A DNA stretch of 9,962 bases from an uncultured Odoribacter sp. (GTDB taxonomy: Bacteria > Bacteroidota > Bacteroidia > Bacteroidales > Marinifilaceae), in NCBI GenBank assembly GCA_900548135.1, contig URJC01000069.1:1-9962 (forward strand), read 5' to 3'. The position numbers and the translations under genes were made by a program. The notes below the pieces were generated by a model that had not been told where the DNA came from, ran no database searches, and saw nothing but the letters and a program-made list of their open reading frames with translations. Shown in pieces: positions 1-6,030 of the stretch. The number at the start of each line of letters is the position of its first letter. Position 1 is the first letter of the stretch.

Positions 1-474
1 CAAAACTTCCAAATCTTTTATCTTTCCCTGTTCTATCTTAAACCGGATAGCAGTTCTCACTTTATGAAACCCGTATCTGCCTGCTGCACCTGGATTGATA
101 TGTAAGCAATCCAATTTCTTATCATACATTACTTTCAGAATATGAGAGTGACCACATACAAACAGTTGTGGATGTTCCCGGTTTAAAACCTCCCGGATTC
201 GCGGATCATAATGACCTGGATACCCTCCAATATGAGTCATCACAATCTTGACTCCGCCACAATCAAATATTAATATATCCCGGAACATTCTCCTCAATTC
301 TCCTCCGTCAATATTTCCATACACAGCACGAAAATTGTAAAGGGCAGCCAAACGTTCAGCCACTAATAAATCTCCTATATCCCCACAATGCCACACTTCA
401 TCGCAATCTTCAAAAAACTTTTCAATTTTCGGGTCCAGCCACCCATGAGTATCTGACAAAAGACCTATTTTCAT
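1..474 (-). CDS. YfcE/MJ0936-type metallophosphoesterase (3' end cut by window edge)
   Basis: Predicted calcineurin-like phosphoesterase of the YfcE/MJ0936/YsnB group, small cytosolic di-metal phosphodiesterases. The frame from the ATG at 474 runs open for 158 codons to base 1. Motifs I read in order: SDTHG at residues 7-11 (metal ligands D8, H10), CGDIGD at 30-35 (D32), YGNID at 52-56 (N54), MTHIGGYPG at 79-87 (H81), CGHSH at 107-111 (H109, H111) and NPGA at 127-130. That is the complete metallophosphoesterase ligand set. Family members are usually about 160-170 residues, so only a few C-terminal residues should be missing. The start is supported by MKIGLLSDTHG, the usual family N-terminus. 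It begins 8 bp after the nfo stop codon, so the two genes are probably co-transcribed. Family members act on phosphodiesters in vitro, but the natural substrate is generally unknown, so no specific function is assigned. Confidence 0.9.
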   Translation of the reverse strand, partial: MKIGLLSDTHGWLDPKIEKFFEDCDEVWHCGDIGDLLVAERLAALYNFRAVYGNIDGGELRRMFRDILIFDCGGVKIVMTHIGGYPGHYDPRIREVLNREHPQLFVCGHSHILKVMYDKKLDCLHINPGAAGRYGFHKVRTAIRFKIEQGKIKDLEVL

Positions 475-482
475 AGCACCAC

Positions 483-1319
483 CTATAATTGGTATAACAT
501 CTTTATTTCATTTGCCCAATTTTCTTCATCCGGAGTTTCCAGAATTAAAGGGATATGGTTAAACCGAACATCTTGCATAATTCTCCGGAAAGGCTCTAAG
601 CCTAATTCGCCTTTTCCGATCACCTCATGACGGTCAACATGAGTACCCTGTCCTTTTTTGGAATCATTAAGATGCATTCCTTTCAAATATTTGAAACCGA
701 TCACTTCGTCAAAATATTCAAAAGTCTCCTGAAACCCATGCTCACTTTTTAAATCATAACCGGCAGCAAAAGCATGGCAGGTATCTATACAAACCCCTAT
801 CCGGTTTTTATCTTCAACCCGGTCAATGATGTAAGCCAATTGCTCAAAAGTATATCCTAAATTTGATCCCTGGCCAGCAGTATTCTCTATTACGGCACAA
901 ACACTTTTTGTCTTGCCAAGCGTTATATTTATAGACTCAGCAATGGTACGTAAACATTCTTCATCACTGACTTTTTTCAATGAACTACCCGGATGAAAAT
1001 TGAGCAATTTTAATCCTAACTGCTCACATCTCAGTACTTCATCTAAAAAGGCTGCCCGTGACTTTTCCAATGCTTCTTTATCCGGATTACCCAAATTGAT
1101 CAGATAACTATCATGCGGCAAAATATGATCCACAGCATATCCCAATTCCTGACAACGCTGATGGAATAATTCTACATTATCCGGAGTATAAGGAGATGCA
1201 ACCCACTGGCGCTGATTTTTAGTAAAAAGTGCAAACGCTTTTGCTCCTATCCGATGGGCATTCACCGGAGCATTTTCAACTCCCCCTGATATACTGACAT
1301 GTGCCCCAACATATTTCAT
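483..1319 (-). CDS. nfo: Endonuclease IV (AP endonuclease family 2)
   Basis: Cuts DNA 5' of abasic sites in base-excision repair, using a TIM-barrel fold with three zinc ions. Numbered from the Met at 1319, all nine zinc ligands fall at the same residue numbers as in E. coli Nfo: H69, H109 (LNFHPGS), E145 (IENTAGQG), D179 and H182 ([13 protein letters not shown]), H216 (KGMHLNDSK), D229 and H231 (HVDRHE), E261 (LILETPDEE). An in-frame ATG lies two codons upstream at 1325, but I chose 1319 because MKYVGAHVS is the standard family N-terminus and the numbering then agrees exactly. Length is 278 aa, against 285 in E. coli. No Shine-Dalgarno sequence is visible; the leader is A/T-rich as usual in Bacteroidetes. 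It is the first gene of a likely two-gene unit with the downstream metallophosphoesterase. Short direct repeats lie just upstream (see 1335-1463). Confidence 0.97.
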   Translation of the reverse strand: MKYVGAHVSISGGVENAPVNAHRIGAKAFALFTKNQRQWVASPYTPDNVELFHQRCQELGYAVDHILPHDSYLINLGNPDKEALEKSRAAFLDEVLRCEQLGLKLLNFHPGSSLKKVSDEECLRTIAESINITLGKTKSVCAVIENTAGQGSNLGYTFEQLAYIIDRVEDKNRIGVCIDTCHAFAAGYDLKSEHGFQETFEYFDEVIGFKYLKGMHLNDSKKGQGTHVDRHEVIGKGELGLEPFRRIMQDVRFNHIPLILETPDEENWANEIKMLYQL

Positions 1320-1334
1320 ATACAATGTTTTAAA

Positions 1335-1463
1335 TTACTGCCTGTTCAAAAGTTTAACGCATCCTTACTGCTAAAAGTTTAAGGTGGACAAAGTTAATTT
1401 TTTTTGATAAGAAAGTTGGGATATTGATTTATATTCCTTTATATTTAGAATAAGTTTAACGCA
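1335..1463 (-). repeat. Short direct repeats upstream of nfo
   Basis: Plus-strand AAGTTTAACGCA occurs at 1350-1361 and again, identical, at 1452-1463; a third partial copy AAGTTTAAGG lies at 1375-1384. The two copies nearest nfo also share a TTACTGC block (1335-1341 and 1365-1371), giving two imperfect units TTACTGC-(n)-AAAGTTTAA at 1335-1357 and 1365-1382. On the nfo coding strand each unit reads TTAAACTTTT followed by GCAGTAA. They sit 16 to 144 bp upstream of the nfo start codon. They could be regulator or alternative sigma-factor sites, or simply degenerate A/T-rich duplication. No function is shown. Confidence 0.45.
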
Positions 1464-1584
1464 ACAATCCGTATCATGAGTTGGGGCAGACATATTACCA
1501 GCAATCGTCTCAATTATGTTTGAAATTATTCCGGAAACTTTATAAAAATTTCTCTAAAAGAAATAAACTATGTTCAATTAATAA

Positions 1585-1618
1585 AACTCCCGCAAATCCA
1601 TCCATGTTTGCGGGAGTT
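1585..1618 (-). terminator. Intrinsic terminator of htpG
   Basis: A perfect 12-bp inverted repeat (arms 1585-1596 and 1607-1618, 10-nt loop) containing a GC-rich core (CTCCCGC/GCGGGAG). On the minus strand it starts 26 nt after the htpG stop codon and is followed by TTATTAA-type sequence, with the last T's of the stem running into a short U-rich tail. It fits a rho-independent terminator for htpG. Confidence 0.85.
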
Positions 1619-1644
1619 AAAAAGAGAAAGTTAATCCCTATTCT

Positions 1645-3699
1645 TTATTTGATCAATTCAACACTTCGTTTGACAAACTTATTCAATGCTTCCCCTTTCA
1701 AAAGACCATTAGCCAACAAAGCCAAATCAATCAACTGTCCCACTATCTTATTGTCTTTTCCATATTCCTGCAATAATTCCTGTTTTTGCTTTTTCAGTTC
1801 ATTGATTTTATCGGAATATTCTTTCTTCCGGTCCTTATCCACCTGTGGAATTTCGTCTTCTTTCTTACCTTTATTCAATTCATCAATCTCAGTATGCTTA
1901 CTTTCGTATTCCTTAATTTCAAAAGTGATCGGTTCCAGTTTGTCAGCCATAGCCTTCTGTTCGTCAGCCAAAACCTCTTTTACCAGTTTATGATCAGTAT
2001 TTACCACCAAGGTAAACTGATCATCCATAGCCCCATAAAATCCCATACCCGGATTCATGGCAGCCATCTCTTTCATCCGCCGCATAAATTCTGAACGGGT
2101 GATTACGACAGGATCAGCACTCTCTCCCAATGCCTCAAAATTCACGATATACATCCCCCCTTCTTTCGGGAGCTGTGCATTGAAAACATCACGCATCTCG
2201 TCCTGTTCTCCTTCTGTCCAACTGGTTTCTTTGGTCTCATTTTTAGGAATCAACTTATCAATGACATCCGAATCGACACGCAAAAATTTATGATTTGTAT
2301 GCTTTTGCTCCACATAATTGATAAAATGAGTATCCAATTGTCCATCCATAATCAATACATCATACCCTTTATCCTTCGCAGCCTGAATATAGGTATATTG
2401 TTCCTGTATATCAGTAGCATACAGATATACAATATTATTGTCTTTATCTGTCTGATTTACTTTGACCAAATTTTCATATTCCTCCAGTGTGAAATACTTA
2501 TCATCGGTATCTTTCAACAAGACTATATTATTGGCTCTTTCTGCGAATTTTTCATCTGTCAGTATTCCATATTGGATAAACACTTTCAGGTCATCCCATT
2601 TCTTTTCATATTCTTCCCGGCTATTCTTGAAAATATCAGTCAAGCTATCGGCTACTTTTTTCGTAATATGATTAGAAATTTTCTTTACATTTCGGTCACT
2701 TTGTAAATAAGAACGGGAAACATTCAAAGGAATATCCGGAGAATCGATCACTCCATGCAACAAAGTCAGGTATTCGGGTACAATTCCCTCTACAGAATCT
2801 GAAACATAAACCTGATTACTATACAATTGGATCTTATTCTTCTGTATCTCAAATTTATTATCAATCTTGGGGAAATACAAAACACCGGTCAGATTAAACG
2901 GATAATCTACATTCAGATGAATATGAAACAAAGGATCTGCCATGGCCATCGGATACAATTCCCGGTAGAAATTCTGATAGTCCTCTTCTTTCAAATCTGC
3001 AGGTTTACGGGTCCAAAGCGGATTGGTATCATTGATGATATTATCTTCCTCCGTTTCTACTTGTTTACCCTCTTTCCATTCTTTCTTTTTACCAAAAACA
3101 ATTTCAATCGGTAAAAATTTACAGTATTTAGTCAATAATTCCTGAATCTTACTATCCTCCAAAAAATCTTTTTCCTCAGCATTGATATACATAATTATGT
3201 CTGTACCCCGCTCTGCCTTTTCCGTATTTTCCAGTGTATATTCAGTATCCCCTTCTCCTGTCCATTTTACGGCCCGGGCTCCTTCTTTATAAGATTTAGT
3301 CACAATCTCCACCTTATCACTTACCATAAACGCCGAATAAAACCCTAACCCAAAATGACCGATAATAGTAGCTGCATCATCTTTGTGTTTTTCCAGGAAT
3401 TCCTCGGCGCCAGAGAAAGCAATCTGATTAATGTATTTTTCAACTTCTTCCTGAGTCATCCCGATACCACAATCTGAAACCGTCAAAGTCCCTGCCTCTT
3501 TGTCAGCTTTTACGCTTACCCGCAAATTAGAGGCGTCTCCTTTAAACTCACCGGAAGATGCCAATACCTTCAATTTCTGGGTAGCATCAACAGCATTAGA
3601 AACGATTTCACGAAGAAAAATTTCATGATCAGAATAAAGAAATTTCTTAATAATTGGAAACAGATTTTGTGTTGAAACTCCTATTTTTCCAGTTGCCAT
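1645..3699 (-). CDS. htpG: Molecular chaperone HtpG (bacterial Hsp90)
   Basis: Cytosolic ATP-dependent chaperone that works as a dimer with the DnaK system on client folding. The N-terminal GHKL ATPase motifs are clear: REIVSNAVDA at residues 30-39 (E31 catalytic, N35 Mg/ATP), DCGIGMT at 76-82 (D76 contacts adenine) and the GHFGLGFYSAFMVSDK lid/Gly-rich segment near 113-128. The second residue of the DxGIGM motif is Cys, where many bacteria have Asn; this position varies in the family. The middle domain has the ISPxDxPLNVSRSYLQSD-like segment with the ATP-sensing Arg. At 684 aa it is about 60 longer than E. coli HtpG. The extra length fits the larger Bacteroidetes form and includes a Lys/Glu-rich, probably helical stretch near residues 590-650. 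The eukaryotic MEEVD tail is absent, as expected. It is a single-gene unit with its own terminator and is divergent from the Dabb gene. Confidence 0.98.
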   Translation of the reverse strand: MATGKIGVSTQNLFPIIKKFLYSDHEIFLREIVSNAVDATQKLKVLASSGEFKGDASNLRVSVKADKEAGTLTVSDCGIGMTQEEVEKYINQIAFSGAEEFLEKHKDDAATIIGHFGLGFYSAFMVSDKVEIVTKSYKEGARAVKWTGEGDTEYTLENTEKAERGTDIIMYINAEEKDFLEDSKIQELLTKYCKFLPIEIVFGKKKEWKEGKQVETEEDNIINDTNPLWTRKPADLKEEDYQNFYRELYPMAMADPLFHIHLNVDYPFNLTGVLYFPKIDNKFEIQKNKIQLYSNQVYVSDSVEGIVPEYLTLLHGVIDSPDIPLNVSRSYLQSDRNVKKISNHITKKVADSLTDIFKNSREEYEKKWDDLKVFIQYGILTDEKFAERANNIVLLKDTDDKYFTLEEYENLVKVNQTDKDNNIVYLYATDIQEQYTYIQAAKDKGYDVLIMDGQLDTHFINYVEQKHTNHKFLRVDSDVIDKLIPKNETKETSWTEGEQDEMRDVFNAQLPKEGGMYIVNFEALGESADPVVITRSEFMRRMKEMAAMNPGMGFYGAMDDQFTLVVNTDHKLVKEVLADEQKAMADKLEPITFEIKEYESKHTEIDELNKGKKEDEIPQVDKDRKKEYSDKINELKKQKQELLQEYGKDNKIVGQLIDLALLANGLLKGEALNKFVKRSVELIK

Positions 3700-3737
3700 A
3701 GCATTATATTTTTAGTGTTTAATTTCAATTTTACGCA

Positions 3738-3769
3738 GAAAAATAAACAATTGTTATGCCAGACGCAAT
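3738..3769 (-). promoter_or_regulatory. Candidate htpG promoter (Bacteroidetes -33/-7 type)
   Basis: Read on the minus strand: ATTG (plus 3766-3769), 20-nt spacer, then TATTTTTC (plus 3738-3745). This is one mismatch from each half of the Bacteroidetes housekeeping consensus TTTG-N19-21-TAnnTTTG. A start about 7 nt downstream would give a 5' leader of roughly 30 nt before the htpG ATG. The spacer contains a perfect 10-bp palindrome, AACAATTGTT (3746-3755), next to the -7 box. Consensus matches this short arise by chance in A/T-rich DNA, so this remains a candidate. Confidence 0.35.
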
Positions 3770-3841
3770 AAGATGACAAAAAGGCAGAAAAAACAATAAA
3801 GAATTACTATCTTTACCGTCCGATAAAAACAAGCTGGCATT

Positions 3842-4135
3842 ATGATAAAACACATTGTACTTTTCAAATTCAACGCTTCGGCAGATAAAGAAGCTAAATT
3901 ACAACAAATAAAAACTGAACTAGAACAATTACCTGACATTATTCCGGAATTAAAGGAAATCCACGTCGGATTAAACACAAACCCAGCAGAAAAATGGGAC
4001 CTGAGTCTGGAAGCATTTGTAGAACACTGGCAAGATTTGGATACCTATGCCAACCATCCGGCCCATCAGAAAATTGTGAAAAACCTTATTGCACCCATCA
4101 AAGCAGACCGGGCCTGTGTGGATTTTCAAATTTAA
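3842..4135 (+). CDS. Dabb-domain (stress-responsive alpha/beta-barrel) protein
   Basis: A 97-residue cytosolic protein made of one Dabb domain (ferredoxin-like, dimeric alpha/beta barrel). The N-terminal MIKHIVLFKFNASA strand is the family hallmark (VKHIVLFK). It is followed by an amphipathic helix (about residues 17-31), the ELKEIHVGLN strand with a family-typical Gly, then WDLSLEAFVEHWQDLDTYANHPAHQKIVKNLIAPI, where the Y-x-x-HP-x-H motif (about residues 69-75) is typical of the family. The length is normal for a stand-alone Dabb protein. Some relatives in plants and actinomycetes are stress-induced or polyketide cyclases, but most bacterial versions have no assigned role and I cannot name a substrate. 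The gene is divergent from htpG and lies 63 bp upstream of the transporter gene, so the two may share a transcript. The start ATG lies in an A/T-rich leader with no Shine-Dalgarno sequence. Confidence 0.9.
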   Translation: MIKHIVLFKFNASADKEAKLQQIKTELEQLPDIIPELKEIHVGLNTNPAEKWDLSLEAFVEHWQDLDTYANHPAHQKIVKNLIAPIKADRACVDFQI

Positions 4136-4144
4136 TTTTTTATC

Positions 4145-4163
4145 CGGTAGCTCCCTGCTGCCG
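4145..4163 (+). other. Hairpin in the transporter leader, abutting the pseudoknot
   Basis: CGGTAGC (4145-4151) pairs with GCTGCCG (4157-4163) over 7 bp with one G-U, around a 5-nt TCCCT loop. It ends on the same G (4163) that opens P1 of the downstream pseudoknot, so the two helices could stack or compete for that base. It is not followed by a T-run on either strand, so it is not a normal intrinsic terminator. Confidence 0.5.
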
Positions 4164-4194
4164 CGTGTGCTTGTTCAACCACGTAAAAAACAAG
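4163..4194 (+). promoter_or_regulatory. Candidate preQ1-I riboswitch (H-type pseudoknot)
   Basis: P1 is GCGTG (4163-4167) with CACGT (4180-4184), five pairs with an outer G-U. The 12-nt loop (4168-4179) is TGCTTGTTCAAC. Its bases 3-6, CTTG (4170-4173), pair with CAAG (4191-4194) as P2, extendable by two A-U pairs. The linker is A6 (4185-4190). The B. subtilis preQ1-I aptamer has the same plan: 5-bp P1 closed by G-C, 12-nt loop beginning with U, P2 from loop bases 3-6, and a terminal A-C whose C recognises preQ1. U4168, C4179 and A4190 occupy the ligand-contacting positions known there. The pseudoknot ends 4 nt before the ATG of a predicted queuosine-precursor transporter, so binding should mask the start region and lower uptake when precursor is plentiful. 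The structural match is read from sequence; the regulatory effect is inferred. Confidence 0.72.
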
Positions 4195-4198
4195 ATAT

Positions 4199-4879
4199 AT
4201 GTCAAAAACTGTCACTCTCCCCTTTATGTTGCTGGGGATTCTTTTTAATGTTTGCCTCGTTGCTTCCAACCTGCTCGAAACTAAAGTGATCCAACTGGGC
4301 CCTATCACTGCTACTGCCGGACTAATCGTATTTCCAATTTCCTACATCATCAATGACTGTATTGCAGAAGTCTGGGGATTTAGAAAAGCCCGCCTGATCA
4401 TCTGGAGCGGTTTCGCAATGAATTTCCTCGCTATCGGTTTTGCACGTCTAGCCATAGCTTTACCTGCGGCTCCCTTCTGGGAAGGAGAAGATAGTTTCAA
4501 TTTCGTATTTGGCCTGGCACCACGAATTGCCATCGCCAGTCTACTTGCTTTCCTGGTTGGTTCTTTTCTTAATGCTTACATCATGAGTAAAATGAAAGTA
4601 GCCACCCGGGGCAAACATTTCTCTCTCCGGGCTATCGTCTCCACCCTGATCGGCGAAAGTGCCGATTCTCTCCTCTTTTTTCCCATTGCTTTCGGAGGCC
4701 TGATTCCTGCCAAGGAACTACTGATTATGATTGGAACCCAGGCATGTCTGAAATCCTTGTATGAAGTAATTATTTTACCAGTTACAATTTGGGTCGTCCG
4801 TTATATCAAGAACATTGACCATAGCGATGTATATGATAGTGATATTTCATACAACATCATGAAAATCAAAGATTTATAA
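4199..4879 (+). CDS. Queuosine precursor transporter, VUT/YhhQ family
   Basis: Inner-membrane carrier of the VUT family (YhhQ/TIGR00697). The E. coli member YhhQ imports the 7-deazaguanine precursors preQ0 and preQ1, which are used to make the tRNA-modified base queuosine. The 226-residue protein shows about six hydrophobic segments (near residues 7-25, 36-52, 64-88, 107-129, 148-170 and 174-203). Family-typical polar motifs are present: SNLLETK (23-29), ISYIINDCIAEVWGFRKAR (48-65, the conserved D-x-x-x-E-x-x-G) and STLIGESADSLLFFPIAF (148-165). A short charged tail follows the last helix. The start at 4199 gives a normal N-terminus and is preceded by an A-rich stretch with no Shine-Dalgarno sequence. 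A preQ1-I-like pseudoknot directly precedes the start codon, which independently supports the substrate prediction. Its stop codon overlaps that of the convergent amidohydrolase gene. Family assignment is firm; the exact substrate (preQ0, preQ1 or queuine) is inferred. Confidence 0.93.
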   Translation: MSKTVTLPFMLLGILFNVCLVASNLLETKVIQLGPITATAGLIVFPISYIINDCIAEVWGFRKARLIIWSGFAMNFLAIGFARLAIALPAAPFWEGEDSFNFVFGLAPRIAIASLLAFLVGSFLNAYIMSKMKVATRGKHFSLRAIVSTLIGESADSLLFFPIAFGGLIPAKELLIMIGTQACLKSLYEVIILPVTIWVVRYIKNIDHSDVYDSDISYNIMKIKDL

Positions 4880-6028
4880 ATTATTCAAAAAAGCCAGGCA
4901 ATTGGCTACCAACATTTCAATCCCGACAGGAATAGCCCTTTCATCAGGGGCCATTTTAGGATTATGCAAAGGAGGCATTTCCTCTGCTTCCGGGGAGCAT
5001 ACCCCCAAGGTCCAGAATGCTCCGGGGATCTTCTGTAAATAAATAGCAAAATCTTCACCCAAAGTCAAAGGAGCCAATTCCACCACCTGTTTCACTCCAG
5101 AGATGCAACCAGCGACCTGCTTAACCTGCTCCGTCAATGCAGGATTATTTACCAAAGGAGGCAGACCGTTCCAAGGCATATCCGGAACAAAACGGCATCC
5201 ATATAAATCACAAATGGCAGGAGATTTTTCGTGAATTACATTGAAGATATGATGCCGCAGCTGATCATCATGCGTACGTACCGTTCCCATCACTTCTACC
5301 CGGTCGGGTATTACATTATTGGTAGTTCCCCCATGAATCGAAGTGATGGACAACACTGCAGGTACCAACGGATTCCTGAATTTTGTGATAATCGTCTGAT
5401 AAAATTGAATCAATGCAACAGCAGCCAGAATAGGATCAGAACCCATCAGATCCATCGCCGCATGAGTTCCTGTTCCTTCAACTGCAAATATAATATTGTC
5501 AGAGGAAGCAAAAAAAGCTCCCGGACGGATCCCGATTGTACCGACAGGTAAACCTGGAAATACATGTTGTCCAAAAATTGCTTGTGGCACTGGGGGCTCC
5601 ATCAGATAAGGCAATAATAAGCGGGCTCCCCCGGGACGTTTTTCTTCACTGGGCTGAAACACCAGTTTTACGGTCCCGGTCAATTCTTCTTCACAGGCTT
5701 TTAAAAGCAAAGCTGCTCCTAAAAGCATTGCGGTATGCATATCATGTCCGCAGGCATGCATAACCCCTGAATTCTCCGAACTAAAAGGTAAACCGGTATC
5801 TTCCATTATCCGCAAAGCGTCCATATCCGCACGCAGAGCCACACATCGCTCACCTTTCCCCAATATAGCAATCACCCCTGTTCCAAAAGTCTGACAGGGA
5901 ATTTTATACTGTTCCAGAACTTCTACAATATAGGCTTGTGTCTCAAATTCCTGTACAGACACCTCCGGATAACGGTGTAAATGCCTTCGAAAACTTACTG
6001 CAGCATTATAAGCATCTTTTTTTTCCAT
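4874..6028 (-). CDS. M20-family (M20D-type) metallo-amidohydrolase
   Basis: Zinc-dependent hydrolase of N-acyl or amide bonds, related to hippurate hydrolase and N-acyl-L-amino-acid amidohydrolase, probably cytosolic since no signal peptide is seen. Length 384 aa is normal. Motifs in order: FRRHLHRYPEVS (13-24), ALRADMDAL (64-72), MHACGHDMHTAMLLGAA (90-106) with metal-binding C93 and H95, FQPSEE (124-129) with the catalytic and ligand Glu, GQHVFPGLPVG (153-163) with H155, the dimerisation-domain GTGTHAAMDLMGSDP (185-199), TLGEDFA (322-328) and the last ligand H355 in LHNPKM. The lid-domain motif is often HAAxPH, but here the P-H pair is D-L; this position is not universal (hippurate hydrolases have P-E). 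Substrate cannot be predicted. It starts 2 bp after the upstream uncharacterised gene and is almost certainly co-transcribed with it. Its TAA overlaps the end of the convergent transporter gene. Confidence 0.93.
   Translation of the reverse strand: MEKKDAYNAAVSFRRHLHRYPEVSVQEFETQAYIVEVLEQYKIPCQTFGTGVIAILGKGERCVALRADMDALRIMEDTGLPFSSENSGVMHACGHDMHTAMLLGAALLLKACEEELTGTVKLVFQPSEEKRPGGARLLLPYLMEPPVPQAIFGQHVFPGLPVGTIGIRPGAFFASSDNIIFAVEGTGTHAAMDLMGSDPILAAVALIQFYQTIITKFRNPLVPAVLSITSIHGGTTNNVIPDRVEVMGTVRTHDDQLRHHIFNVIHEKSPAICDLYGCRFVPDMPWNGLPPLVNNPALTEQVKQVAGCISGVKQVVELAPLTLGEDFAIYLQKIPGAFWTLGVCSPEAEEMPPLHNPKMAPDERAIPVGIEMLVANCLAFLNNL
4887..4907 (-). terminator. Possible weak terminator inside the last codons of the amidohydrolase gene
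   Basis: On the minus strand AGCCA (4907-4903) pairs with TGGCT (4896-4892) around a 6-nt loop and is followed at once by a T-run (plus A's 4887-4892). These bases also encode the C-terminal ANCLAFLNNL. The stem is only 5 bp, so it may be weak or incidental. No other terminator lies between the convergent genes. Confidence 0.3.
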
Positions 6029-6030
6029 AA

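Larger units (their letters stand above)
1320..1644. other. Intergenic region between nfo and htpG
   Basis: About 325 bp, strongly A/T-rich. The right end holds the htpG terminator (1585-1618). The left end, which should include the nfo promoter, carries repeated AAGTTTAA-type motifs (1335-1463). On the minus strand a 40-codon frame from an ATG at 1493 to a TAG at 1371-1373 (open back to about 1565) can be read, but its translation has no recognisable similarity and is not called a gene. No RNA gene or mobile element was recognised in the middle part. Confidence 0.6.

Noticed and set aside
1371..1565. Minus-strand frame of about 64 codons (ATG at 1493) in the nfo-htpG spacer
   Set aside because: The translation has no recognisable similarity, it runs through the repeated A/T-rich motifs, and no leader supports it.
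1481..3114. Several plus-strand open frames opposite htpG (up to 170 codons)
   Set aside because: They lie wholly or mostly antisense to the clearly real htpG frame and their translations are low-complexity hydrophobic sequence with no family motifs; they are shadows of codon bias.
3808..3815. TATCTTTA as a -7 box for the Dabb gene
   Set aside because: It is one mismatch from TAnnTTTG, but no TTTG-like -33 element is found 19-21 bp upstream, so it is too weak to list.
3754..3978. Minus-strand 74-codon frame in the htpG-Dabb divergent region
   Set aside because: It overlaps the start of the well-supported Dabb gene on the opposite strand and would occupy the htpG promoter region.
4145..4163. 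Intrinsic terminator after the Dabb gene
   Set aside because: The hairpin has no T-run after it on the plus strand, and on the minus strand it is followed by an A-rich stretch.
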